Of a stretch of 64,000 nt of DNA, positions 25,815-34,039 are shown piece by piece. The notes under the pieces were generated by a model. The model was not told the DNA's origin, did not search any database, and worked only from the letters and a program-made list of their open reading frames with translations. The stretch lies in contig DATJPR010000146.1 in the NCBI GenBank assembly GCA_035506295.1, forward strand, positions 1-64,000, given 5' to 3'. The translations under genes and the position numbers were made by a program. Source of the stretch: DATJPR01 sp035506295 (GTDB taxonomy: Bacteria; Bacteroidota; Ignavibacteria; UBA10030; UBA6906). The first letter of the stretch is position 1. Every line of letters starts with the position of its first letter.

Positions 25815-25835
25815 CGATCAGGAGATACCCAAAAC

Positions 25836-26204
25836 ATGGCAAATAAGCGGATTCTCTGTGTCGATGATGATGCCGATCTGAGGCACATCGTCAGAGAAGC
25901 ACTTCAGCATGAGGGATACGAGGTCACGGAGGCACAAAACGGGGAGGAAGCAATTGATCGGCTGGGCAGCACGGTGTACGATCTTGTGCTTCTGGACGTC
26001 GTCATGCCCGGACCGTCGGGGATGGACGTATTGCGGTTCTTGAGTTCGAAGGGAAACAAAACGCCGATTGCCATGATCACGGGAAAAGCCGGCTTCACGC
26101 TGGCAACGGAGAGTTACATGCTGGGGGCAGTGGAGTATATCACGAAGCCGTTCAGCACCGATTTCCTGATTGATGCGGTCAAAAGGCTCACCAAAAAGGG
26201 GTGA
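25836..26204 (+). CDS. Receiver-only response regulator
   Basis: The 122-residue protein is a single CheY-like receiver domain. The acidic pocket is in CVDDDAD (residues about 8-14), the phospho-acceptor Asp in LVLLDVVMPGPSG (about 53), the switch Thr in MITG and the conserved Lys in YITKPF. No output domain follows, so it would act by protein contact or as a phosphorelay carrier. No histidine kinase is nearby. Confidence 0.9.
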   Translation: MANKRILCVDDDADLRHIVREALQHEGYEVTEAQNGEEAIDRLGSTVYDLVLLDVVMPGPSGMDVLRFLSSKGNKTPIAMITGKAGFTLATESYMLGAVEYITKPFSTDFLIDAVKRLTKKG

Positions 26205-26213
26205 GCGCTGGAA

Positions 26214-26235
26214 GGGCCAGGCCCGGGCCTGGCCC
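26214..26235. repeat. 22-bp perfect GC-rich palindrome
   Basis: GGGCCAGGCCC at 26214-26224 is followed at once by its exact reverse complement (26225-26235). It starts 9 bases after the response regulator stop. It could be part of the terminator or a protein-binding site. Confidence 0.6.
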
Positions 26236-26256
26236 CGCCCTGTCCCCAGAAACACA

Positions 26257-26284
26257 AACGGCGCCCGATCTCTCGGCCGCCGTT
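26257..26284 (-). terminator. Hairpin terminator of the convergent response regulator / ahcY pair
   Basis: AACGGCG-C-CCGA (26257-26268) pairs with TCGG-C-CGCCGTT (26273-26284), with one C-C mismatch and a TCTC loop. On the minus strand it is followed by TTTGTGTTTCT, fitting termination of ahcY transcription. The stem base is the same as in the hairpin at 1611. Confidence 0.55.
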
Positions 26285-26314
26285 CATGGGAATCGTTGAT
26301 ATGCCGATCGCGCG

Positions 26315-27595
26315 TTACGTCCCCGCGCTGTAATCGTTCATGTACTGTTCCTGGTCCTTCGTCAGCTTGTCGATCTTGATCCCCTGCGTCGACAGCTTCA
26401 CCATCGCGATCTCCTGGTCCTGCTCGGTCGGTATATCGTGCACCGTCTTCTCGAGCGCCTTCCCCTTCTTGTGAAGCTCGACGATGCGGAGCTGCGACAT
26501 GAACTGATTCGCGAACGACATGTCCATGACTTCCGAAGGATGCCCTTCGGCCGCTGCAAGATTCACGAGTCGTCCCTGCGCAAGAAGATAGATCCTGCGT
26601 CCGTTCTTCAACACGACCTCTTCGTTGTTCGGCCTGATCTCGCGCTTGGTCTTCGTCAGCTTTGCGAGGTCGACAAGGTTCACTTCGCAATCGTAGTGGC
26701 CGGTGTTGCAGACAATCGCGCCGTCCTTCATCGAGGCAAAATGCGACTTCGTGATGATGTCCTTGACGCCGGTCGCGGTGATAAACACGTCGCCGATCTT
26801 CGCGGCGTCGTCCATCTTCATTACGCGGAAACCTTCGAGCGTCGCTTTCAACGCAGCGGTCGGCTTGACCTCCGTGATGATCACGTTCGCGCCGAGCCCC
26901 TTCGCTCGAAGCGCGACGCCTTTCCCGCAATGTCCGAATCCCGCAACCACAATGTTTTTCCCTGCGAGGAGGACACTCGTCGCACGCAGAATACCGTCAA
27001 GCGTTGATTGCCCTGTCCCGTAGACGTTGTCAAAATCCCACTTCGTCTCGGCATCGTTGACGGCGATGACGGGATACTTCAGCTCTCCGTCGGCCGCCAT
27101 GGCGCGAAGGCGATGCACGCCGGTCGTCGTTTCCTCGGTGCCGCCGATGACGTACTTCCGGGCGAGGTCCTGATACTTCTTGTGGATCGTGAAGATCAGG
27201 TCTGCGCCGTCATCGAGCGTGAGGTTGGGATTCATGGCGATGGTCTGGTCGATGCACCAGTAGAACTCTTCGACGCTGAGGCCGTGCCACGCGAAAATCG
27301 AAACACCTTCCTTCGCGAGCGCCGCCGCCACCGCATCGTTCGTGGAGAGCGGATTGCATCCGCTCCAGCTCACCTGAGCGCCGGCCGCGACGAATGTCCG
27401 CACAAGCACGGCGGTCTCTTTGGTCACATGGAGACACCCGGCAATCCGGTATCCCTTGAAGGGCTTGGTCTTCGCATACTTTTCCCGCAGTGCCATCAAC
27501 ACCGGCATCCGCGATTCCGCCCATTCGATGAGCTTCCCGCCGTCCTCGGCAAGTCCGAGGTCGGCGACTTTGTAGCTTCCGCGTTTCGAATCCAT
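26315..27595 (-). CDS. ahcY: Adenosylhomocysteinase
   Basis: AhcY (426 residues) hydrolyses S-adenosylhomocysteine to homocysteine and adenosine with bound NAD. The NAD-binding glycine motif is VVAGFGHCGKGVALRAKGLG, and GHYDCEVNL with the substrate-site HxTxxT-type region (LHVTKETAVL) is seen. The C-terminus ends in QEQYMNDYSAGT, a variant of the usual KxxHYRY end. The start ATG 27595 has AGGA 6 bases upstream. It lies 36 bases after metK, so the two form a methyl-cycle operon. Confidence 0.95.
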   Translation of the reverse strand: MDSKRGSYKVADLGLAEDGGKLIEWAESRMPVLMALREKYAKTKPFKGYRIAGCLHVTKETAVLVRTFVAAGAQVSWSGCNPLSTNDAVAAALAKEGVSIFAWHGLSVEEFYWCIDQTIAMNPNLTLDDGADLIFTIHKKYQDLARKYVIGGTEETTTGVHRLRAMAADGELKYPVIAVNDAETKWDFDNVYGTGQSTLDGILRATSVLLAGKNIVVAGFGHCGKGVALRAKGLGANVIITEVKPTAALKATLEGFRVMKMDDAAKIGDVFITATGVKDIITKSHFASMKDGAIVCNTGHYDCEVNLVDLAKLTKTKREIRPNNEEVVLKNGRRIYLLAQGRLVNLAAAEGHPSEVMDMSFANQFMSQLRIVELHKKGKALEKTVHDIPTEQDQEIAMVKLSTQGIKIDKLTKDQEQYMNDYSAGT

Positions 27596-27631
27596 AGGTT
27601 CCTGAAAGTGAGTGAGCGAATTCGGCACCGA

Positions 27632-28774
27632 CTACCGCACTCCGCGCAGGAGAGTGTCGACCAGGTCGAGTTTCTCCCACGTGAATTCCTTTTCCTTCCT
27701 TCCGAAGTGACCGTATGCGGCCGTCTTGCGGTAGATCGGACGGAGAAGATCGAGCCGTTTGATGATCCCGCGGGGAGTCATGTCCACATCCTTCATGATG
27801 ATCTTTTCGATCTCCATGTCGGGGATTCGTCCCGTTCCGAGGGTGTTGACGTTGATCGAAATCGGTTCGGCGACGCCGATCGCGTAGGACACCTGGATCA
27901 GGCACTCTTCCGCCAAACCGGACGCGACGACGTTCTTCGCGAGATGGCGCGAGGCGTACGCGGCGCTGCGGTCGACCTTCGACGGGTCCTTGCCGGAGAA
28001 CGCTCCACCGCCGTGCGGGGCCCTGCCGCCGTACGTATCGACAATAATTTTCCGTCCGGTCAGGCCGGTATCGCCGTGCGGACCGCCGATTTCAAATCTA
28101 CCCGTGGGATTGACGTAGATGATGGTCTTCTTGTCAACATATTCCTTCGGGATGGCTTCTCCTATGACGTGGCGCACAACGTCCGCGTAGATCTTCTTCT
28201 GGGAGACGTCGTGATCGTGCTGCGTCGAGACCACCACCGTATGCACGCGGCTCGCCCGCCGCTGGTTGTATTCGATCGTGACCTGCGACTTCGCGTCCGG
28301 GCGAAGGTACGGCATCAGTTTCGGCTCTTTCTTCCGGATGTCGGAGAGTCGCTTCACGAGCCGGTGCGCAAACACGATCGGCATCGGCATGAATTCAGGC
28401 GTTTCGTTCGTCGCGTAGCCAAACATCATCCCCTGGTCGCCTGCGCCTCCGGTGTCCACGCCCATCGCGATGTCGCGCGACTGCGAGTGGATGGAGGAAA
28501 TGACGGAGCAGGAATCCGCGTCGAAACGGTACTCGGCCTTCGTGTAGCCGATGTCCCGGATCACCTGACGCACGATGTCCTGCACTTCGATGTACGCCGA
28601 CGTGGTGATCTCCCCGCCGACGAGCGCGAGTCCCGTCGTCACGAACGATTCGCACGCGACCCGTCCGTGCTTGTCTTTCGCCAGGATGGCATCAAGGATT
28701 GCATCGGAGATTTGATCACACACTTTGTCGGGATGGCCTTCAGACACTGATTCCGACGTGAAAAGATACGACAT
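27632..28774 (-). CDS. metK: S-adenosylmethionine synthase
   Basis: MetK (380 residues) makes AdoMet from methionine and ATP. Motifs are FTSESVSEGHPDKVCDQISD at the N-terminus, GAGDQGMMFGYATNET for the loop near the active site, and GGAFSGKDPSKVDRSAAY. Length is typical. The start at 28774 follows GAGG at 7 bases; a frame 12 bases longer is less likely. The 47-base spacer upstream holds no room for a SAM riboswitch. Confidence 0.97.
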   Translation of the reverse strand: MSYLFTSESVSEGHPDKVCDQISDAILDAILAKDKHGRVACESFVTTGLALVGGEITTSAYIEVQDIVRQVIRDIGYTKAEYRFDADSCSVISSIHSQSRDIAMGVDTGGAGDQGMMFGYATNETPEFMPMPIVFAHRLVKRLSDIRKKEPKLMPYLRPDAKSQVTIEYNQRRASRVHTVVVSTQHDHDVSQKKIYADVVRHVIGEAIPKEYVDKKTIIYVNPTGRFEIGGPHGDTGLTGRKIIVDTYGGRAPHGGGAFSGKDPSKVDRSAAYASRHLAKNVVASGLAEECLIQVSYAIGVAEPISINVNTLGTGRIPDMEIEKIIMKDVDMTPRGIIKRLDLLRPIYRKTAAYGHFGRKEKEFTWEKLDLVDTLLRGVR

Positions 28775-28821
28775 GGGCGACCTCATTGATGTTCTATTCA
28801 GAAAGATGGGCTTGCGGCGGA

Positions 28822-29799
28822 TCAGTCCGTTTCGATCTCGGACGACCCCCCGACATTAAAACGCTTGAAGCTGCCGGTGACGACAGACTCGTTTCCGATG
28901 ATGGAATTATCGAGCAGGACGCGGCTGACCCGCGCACCCTGACTGATGATGGAATTTCTGACCACCGCCTCGGAGATCTCCGCATGATCGCCGACCGACG
29001 CGAACGGCCCGATAACGCAGTTCGACAGGACGGCCGACGGGGCGATAAACACAGGCTGATTGATCACGACTCCCGGAAGCTCGTGCGCTGAGTGTGTCTG
29101 GGAAAGCAGCGCCCGATTGGTCGCCAGCAGCGTCTCCGGCTTCCCGCAGTCGTACCACCCTTCCACGGGGAACGTCTTTATCTTCTCCCCGCGCGTGATC
29201 ATCAACTGCAGGGCGTCCGTCAGCTGGTATTCCCCCTTGGTCCGGATATCTTTGCTGACCAGCTCTTCGAGGCACTGTGTGAGCAGCGCGGGCCGGCGGA
29301 TGAAGTATAGTCCAACAACCGCGAGGCGGCTGACCGGTTGCTCCGGCTTCTCGATCAACTGCGTAATGTACCCGTTTTCGACCACGGCGACGCCGAACCG
29401 CCTCGGGTCGTTCACCACCTTCACGCCGAGCGACGATACCGGCGCTGCAAGCACTTCCGCCAGGGACACATCGAAAATTGTGTCCCCAAGGATAATCAAA
29501 ATGGGATCGTTCGAGAAGGTGTGGCGCGAAAGATAGATCGCATGCCCCAATCCCATGCGGTCTTCCTGCTCGACAAAATCGAATTGGATCTCGGGGTACG
29601 TTCTTGTAAGATAATCAAAAATCTTGTCCCCCATGTGACCCACGACAACAGTCGCTTCCAGGATCCCTTCGGCCTTGATTTTATCAATGATGTGGCCGAG
29701 GATCGGCTTTCCAGCCACCGCGAGGAGAACCTTGGGGAGAGCGAACGTGTGGGGACGAAGCCGAGAGCCGACACCAGCGACCGGAATTATTGCGCGCAT
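28822..29799 (-). CDS. Sugar-1-phosphate nucleotidyltransferase with left-handed beta-helix tail
   Basis: The 325-residue protein has the nucleotidyltransferase signature GVGSRLRPHTFALPKVLLAV at the N-terminus, metal-binding ILGDTIFDV and the sugar site in IEKPEQP. After residue 240 hexapeptide repeats (VFIAPSAVLSNCVIGPFASVG...) form a partial beta-helix. This matches the RmlA/GlmU-like glucose-1-phosphate thymidylyl- or uridylyltransferase type used in cell-surface sugar supply. The exact sugar cannot be read. A predicted promoter lies 48 bp upstream. metK follows after 47 bases. Confidence 0.85.
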   Translation of the reverse strand: MRAIIPVAGVGSRLRPHTFALPKVLLAVAGKPILGHIIDKIKAEGILEATVVVGHMGDKIFDYLTRTYPEIQFDFVEQEDRMGLGHAIYLSRHTFSNDPILIILGDTIFDVSLAEVLAAPVSSLGVKVVNDPRRFGVAVVENGYITQLIEKPEQPVSRLAVVGLYFIRRPALLTQCLEELVSKDIRTKGEYQLTDALQLMITRGEKIKTFPVEGWYDCGKPETLLATNRALLSQTHSAHELPGVVINQPVFIAPSAVLSNCVIGPFASVGDHAEISEAVVRNSIISQGARVSRVLLDNSIIGNESVVTGSFKRFNVGGSSEIETD

Positions 29800-29846
29800 G
29801 CACCTTCGAGGATGAGGGGAACGGTGGTATTCCAGGATTTCTGATG

Positions 29847-29875
29847 ATTCTACGCAAGAATTGTGGCAAAAGCAA
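29847..29875 (-). promoter_or_regulatory. Sigma70-like promoter for the nucleotidyltransferase-metK-ahcY genes
   Basis: On the minus strand TTGCTT (29875-29870), 17 bp and TAGAAT (29852-29847) precede the ATG at 29799 by 47 bp. It is back-to-back with the rightward promoter at 29889. Confidence 0.55.
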
Positions 29876-29888
29876 GAAGTTTGCGATT

Positions 29889-29917
29889 TTGCATCTCGGG
29901 CGCTTTCTGTCTATATT
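29889..29917 (+). promoter_or_regulatory. Sigma70-like promoter for the isoprenoid / PTS operon
   Basis: TTGCAT (29889-29894), 17 bp and TATATT (29912-29917) lie 30 bp before the ATG at 29948. Confidence 0.6.
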
Positions 29918-29947
29918 CACGAGTAATTGAGCCAACCCAGCCGCTCC

Positions 29948-31006
29948 ATGGCACTCAAAAAGCCGACCCGCAGTTCAATAACGACATCTAGAAAACAGCA
30001 ACACGTTGATCTTGTCCTCCAAAAGGACGTGCGTTTCAAGTCGAAAACTACGGGTCTCGAGAGATTCTCCTTCATCCATAACGCTCTTCCGGAGATCGGA
30101 TCCGGCGAAATCGATACCTCGGTTGAATTCCTGGGAAAACGCCTGCGTGCCCCGCTCATCGTCTCCTCGATGACCGGGGGATATCAGGGTGCCCGGGAGA
30201 TCAATCGAGGAATCGCATCCGTTTGTGCGGAATGCGGTCTCGCGATGGGTGTGGGAAGTCAACGCCAGGCATTGGAGGACCATCGATTTCACTCGACGTT
30301 CAGCGTCGTCCGAGAAGTTTCCGGGGAGATACCGGTCATTGCAAACATCGGTGCGGCGCAGGTTGCCCGGATGAAATCCAGCGACGACGCCGTGCGCCTC
30401 ATCGACCTGGTGCATGCCGATGCGCTCGCTGTGCATTTGAACCCCCTCCAGGAGTTGCTCCAGCCTGAAGGTGAACCCGATTTCCGGGGAGTCCTCGAAG
30501 GGATCGCCATGCTGGTCAAGTCACTCCGCGTCCCTGTCATCGTGAAGGAAATCGGCGCTGGAATTTCCGCGGATGTCGCAGAACGTTTGCTTGGCGTAGG
30601 CGTTCGATGCATCGACGTCGCAGGGGCAGGCGGAACAAGTTGGGCCGGCGTGGAAGCCCTGCGCTCGAAAGACAAGGAATTCGCTTCACGGTTTTGGGAT
30701 TGGGGAATCCCGACAGCAGATGCTCTTCGACAGGTTGCCACGTTGCGTCGTGCCGGGCACACGTTCACTTTAGTCAGCTCGGGAGGGATCACGTCGGGCC
30801 GGGCAATCGCGGTTTCGATCGCCCTTGGAGCGGACCTTGCGGCTTCGGCTCGTCCGATCCTGCAGGCGCTCACGAACAAAGGCGCGCGTGGCGCGACCGC
30901 GCTCATCGCCGATTGGATGAAAGAACTGCGCGCGATCATGTTTCTCACGGGCTCGCGCACGGTGCGCGATCTTCAGAGCGTTCCGTTGCAGGAAGACCAG
31001 GCATGA
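29948..31006 (+). CDS. fni: Type 2 isopentenyl-diphosphate delta-isomerase (FMN-dependent)
   Basis: The 352-residue TIM-barrel enzyme interconverts IPP and DMAPP with reduced FMN. Family marks are APLIVSSMTGGYQGA, AMGVGSQRQALED, VIANIGAAQVAR, HLNPLQE, IVKEIGAGIS, DVAGAGGTSWAGVE and LVSSGGITSG. It is unrelated to the type 1 Idi of E. coli. The ATG at 29948 is chosen, although a TTG 21 bases upstream is in frame and neither has a clear ribosome site. It overlaps the polyprenyl synthase start by 4 bases. Confidence 0.93.
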   Translation: MALKKPTRSSITTSRKQQHVDLVLQKDVRFKSKTTGLERFSFIHNALPEIGSGEIDTSVEFLGKRLRAPLIVSSMTGGYQGAREINRGIASVCAECGLAMGVGSQRQALEDHRFHSTFSVVREVSGEIPVIANIGAAQVARMKSSDDAVRLIDLVHADALAVHLNPLQELLQPEGEPDFRGVLEGIAMLVKSLRVPVIVKEIGAGISADVAERLLGVGVRCIDVAGAGGTSWAGVEALRSKDKEFASRFWDWGIPTADALRQVATLRRAGHTFTLVSSGGITSGRAIAVSIALGADLAASARPILQALTNKGARGATALIADWMKELRAIMFLTGSRTVRDLQSVPLQEDQA

Positions 31007-31986
31007 ACGACGACTCGCTCGCGCGCTACGCCGACACACTGCGGTCCATGATCGACCGCCGCACCCGGGCACTTGCATGGAAAGGAAAATCTTCCACGCT
31101 CCGTGCCGCCTGCGCCCACGTACTGGAGGGCGGCGGAAAGAGAATCAGGGGAATGCTTGTTCTGCTCTCCTGCCGGTCCGTCGGCGGGACTGTTCGCCGC
31201 TCGCTTGATGCGGCGGTCGCGATCGAAGCGATGCACGACTTCACGCTCGTCCACGATGACATCATGGACAACGCGGATTCGAGGCGCGGCAGGCCGACCG
31301 TGCACAAGCGGTGGAACGCGAACACGGCGATTCTCGCAGGGGATGTTCTCCTCGGGCTCGCGTATCGCAGTCTTCTGGGGTGCCCCGGTGATCGTCGCGG
31401 CCGGCTGGTCGACGTGTTCACGGAGGGGTTGATCGACGTGTGTGACGGTCAGGGGATGGATATGGAACTCGCGCGGCGGACGGATGTCTCGCTTGCCGAG
31501 TACTTCGCAATGATCGAAAAGAAGACGGGAGCTCTTATCGCGACTTCCGCGGAAATGGGGGGCCTGATTGGCGGAGGAACCCCGGCGGAAGTCCGGGCGC
31601 TGCGGAAGTTCGGTCACTATCTTGGACGCGCGTTTCAGCTTCAGGACGATCTGCTGGATGTGGTCGCCGACGAGAAACAGCTGGGGAAGCCGATCGGCGG
31701 AGACATCGTGGAGGGAAAGAAGACGTTTCTCCTGATCTCCGCCGCCGGGCGGGCGCAAGGCGCGGACAAAGAGCTCATCGATCGGGTGTTGCGCCGCGAA
31801 GTCCAGCGCGATGTTGTCGGAGCAGTCACCGATCTGTTTCAGCGCTACGGGATTCTCGAGGACGCGGAGCGCAGGATCCTCCACGACACCAGGACGGCAT
31901 CCCGCGCGCTTGACGCCCTGCGGCCGTCGCGGCCCGTCGCCGTCTTGCGGTGGCTTGCCGGTGCCCTCGTTCATCGAGCATCGTGA
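31003..31986 (+). CDS. Polyprenyl diphosphate synthase
   Basis: This 327-residue trans-prenyltransferase extends allylic diphosphates with IPP. The first aspartate-rich motif is LVHDDIMDNADSRRGRPT and the second FQLQDDLLDVVADE; GGGKRIRGML precedes them. Chain length cannot be fixed from motifs alone: no extra small residues decide between geranylgeranyl and longer products such as a quinone side chain. The start ATG overlaps the isomerase stop (ATGA), so IPP isomerisation and condensation are translationally linked. Confidence 0.93.
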   Translation: MNDDSLARYADTLRSMIDRRTRALAWKGKSSTLRAACAHVLEGGGKRIRGMLVLLSCRSVGGTVRRSLDAAVAIEAMHDFTLVHDDIMDNADSRRGRPTVHKRWNANTAILAGDVLLGLAYRSLLGCPGDRRGRLVDVFTEGLIDVCDGQGMDMELARRTDVSLAEYFAMIEKKTGALIATSAEMGGLIGGGTPAEVRALRKFGHYLGRAFQLQDDLLDVVADEKQLGKPIGGDIVEGKKTFLLISAAGRAQGADKELIDRVLRREVQRDVVGAVTDLFQRYGILEDAERRILHDTRTASRALDALRPSRPVAVLRWLAGALVHRAS

Positions 31987-31992
31987 GGCGTG

Positions 31993-32259
31993 ATGGTCGA
32001 ACGCACCGTGACAATCAAGAACCGCACCGGACTCCACACACGTCCTGCGGCCATGCTGGTGAAAGTGGCGGCGAAATATCAATCCGATTTTTTCATCCGC
32101 AAGGACTCCTTTGAGATCAACGGCAAAAGTATTATCGGCGTCATGACCCTGGCCGCGGAACAAGGAGCGACGCTCGTGTTTCGCTTCGAGGGACCGGACG
32201 AGCAGGAAGCCGCCGAAGCCGTCATCGCACTCGTTGAACGAGGTTTCGATGAAGAGTGA
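31993..32259 (+). CDS. ptsH: Phosphocarrier protein HPr
   Basis: HPr (88 residues) carries a phosphoryl group from enzyme I. The start at 31993 places His at 15 (TGLHTRPAAM) and Ser at 46 (NGKSIIGVM), exactly the positions phosphorylated by enzyme I and by HPr kinase. It follows the polyprenyl synthase by 6 bases and overlaps the enzyme I start, so it belongs to the same operon. No sugar-specific EII gene is present in the window. Confidence 0.95.
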   Translation: MVERTVTIKNRTGLHTRPAAMLVKVAAKYQSDFFIRKDSFEINGKSIIGVMTLAAEQGATLVFRFEGPDEQEAAEAVIALVERGFDEE

Positions 32260-34027
32260 CGAGCCGATCATTATCGAGCACAAGCCATCCGGGGAAATTA
32301 CCTTCCGCGGCGTCGGCGCCGCGCCCGGCATCGCCGTCGGTCCGGCGTATCTCTACAGCAAGGCAATCCCGCATGTCGAGATGAAGGCGGTCGCGCCGGA
32401 GGAAGTGGAGTCCGAACTCGAGCGCCTCAAGGGCGCCGTTGCCCGTTCGGAAAAAGAGCTGCAGAAGATCCTTGCCTTCGCGGAGCTGAAGCTCGGCGCG
32501 CAGAACGCGAAGATCTTCGAAGCGCAAATCATGATCCTCGGCGACGGCATCCTGATGGGGACGATCGAGGAACGGATCCGTCACGAACTGCACAACGCGG
32601 AATATGTCGTCTTCGACGAGATCGGGAAATACAAGAAGCTGATGCTCGCCGCGCCGGACGAATACATGCACGAGCGCGCGCACGACGTCGAAGACGTCAT
32701 GAACAGGATCATCCGCAACATCCAGGACCAGAAGCTCTTCTCGAAGCTGGAAGGAGAGACGATCGTCGTCGCGGAAAACCTCACCCCCGCCGACACGGTG
32801 ATCTTCAGCAGGAACCAGATCCTGGGCTACGCCACCGATCTCGGCGGCGTAACATCTCATGCCGCGATCATTTCCCGCTCGCTCAAACTGCCCGCCGTCG
32901 TCGGCCTGCGCCTCGCAACGCGACATATCCAGACGGGCGACATTCTCGCGATCGACGGGTACTCGGGAATCGCCGTCCTCAAACCCGAGCCGGCAACTCT
33001 CGACGCTCTCCAACAGAAGGCGCAGCGGTTCCGCCATTTCGAAGAACAGCTCGTCGACATCGCCCGCCTGGAGGCGGAAACGCCGGACCACCGGAAAATC
33101 GAGCTCTCCTCCAACATCGAGTTCCCCGAGGAAGTCGAGTTCGCGATGGAGAAGGGAACAGCGGGGGTCGGTCTCTACCGGACCGAGAGCCAGCTTCTCG
33201 CGAAGGGGACATACCCGACGGAAGAAGAGCAGTACGAGGTCTACAAGTCGGTCGCCGAAAGCCTCTACCCCCAGCCGGTCATTTTCCGGACCTTCGACAT
33301 CGGCGGGGACAAAGTCCTTCCCGATTCCACACGCGAGCAGAATCCCTTCCTCGGCTGGCGGGGCATTCGTGTCATGCTCGACCGTCCCGAACTGTTCCTG
33401 ACGCAGCTCCGCGCCATCCTGCGCGCAAGCACGAAGAAGAACGTGCGCATCATGTTCCCTATGGTGTCGAAACTCCACGAGATCCACTCCTCCCGCGTCC
33501 TGCTTGAACGTGCGAAAAGCGACCTGCGCGCCCAGTCACTTCCGTTCGACGAGAAGATGAAGCTCGGTGTGATGATCGAAGTCCCGTCTGCGGCCATTAT
33601 CGCCGAGGACATCGCCGCCGAAGTGGATTTCCTCAGCATCGGGACCAACGATCTCATCCAGTACCTCCTCGCGGTCGACAGGGACAACAGTTCGGTGTCG
33701 GAGCTGTATCAGCAATTCAATCCCGCCGTCATCCGCACGTTGAAGATGATCATCGATGCCGGTCACAAGAAACACGTCTGGATCGGCATGTGCGGGGAAA
33801 TGGCGAGCGACCCGATTGCGACGGTCCTCCTGCTCGGCCTCGGCATCGACGAGCTGAGCGTGAACCCGGCAGCGCTTCCGGAAATCAAGAAGATCATCCG
33901 GTCGGTGAAGTTCAAAGATGCAAAGCGCGTCGCCGACAAGATCGTCGCGTTTTCCACCGAGGAAGAGATCAAGGAGTATCTTGCCAGCATCGTGAAGAAC
34001 AAGGTTCCCGAAATTCCACTTGAATAG
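32249..34027 (+). CDS. ptsI: PTS enzyme I (phosphoenolpyruvate-protein phosphotransferase)
   Basis: Enzyme I (592 residues) transfers phosphate from PEP to HPr. The phosphohistidine site is GGVTSHAAIISRSL near residue 205, and PEP-site motifs are GVGLYRTE, RTFDIGGDK, DFLSIGTNDLIQYLLAVDRD and GMCGEMASD. The ATG at 32249 has ACGAGG six bases upstream and lies within the end of ptsH in another frame; a TTG 15 bases upstream is possible. With HPr but no EII nearby it may serve a regulatory or distant sugar system. Confidence 0.95.
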   Translation: MKSDEPIIIEHKPSGEITFRGVGAAPGIAVGPAYLYSKAIPHVEMKAVAPEEVESELERLKGAVARSEKELQKILAFAELKLGAQNAKIFEAQIMILGDGILMGTIEERIRHELHNAEYVVFDEIGKYKKLMLAAPDEYMHERAHDVEDVMNRIIRNIQDQKLFSKLEGETIVVAENLTPADTVIFSRNQILGYATDLGGVTSHAAIISRSLKLPAVVGLRLATRHIQTGDILAIDGYSGIAVLKPEPATLDALQQKAQRFRHFEEQLVDIARLEAETPDHRKIELSSNIEFPEEVEFAMEKGTAGVGLYRTESQLLAKGTYPTEEEQYEVYKSVAESLYPQPVIFRTFDIGGDKVLPDSTREQNPFLGWRGIRVMLDRPELFLTQLRAILRASTKKNVRIMFPMVSKLHEIHSSRVLLERAKSDLRAQSLPFDEKMKLGVMIEVPSAAIIAEDIAAEVDFLSIGTNDLIQYLLAVDRDNSSVSELYQQFNPAVIRTLKMIIDAGHKKHVWIGMCGEMASDPIATVLLLGLGIDELSVNPAALPEIKKIIRSVKFKDAKRVADKIVAFSTEEEIKEYLASIVKNKVPEIPLE

Positions 34028-34039
34028 ACGGAGAGTACC

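Noticed and set aside
27008..28750. Long open frame on the strand opposite metK and ahcY
   Set aside because: Both opposite-strand genes are certain, and the frame product is rich in Arg, His and Asp with no family motif. It is a by-product of GC-rich codon use.
28775..28821. Possible SAM riboswitch before metK
   Set aside because: The gap is only 47 bases and has no riboswitch-like stems or terminator.
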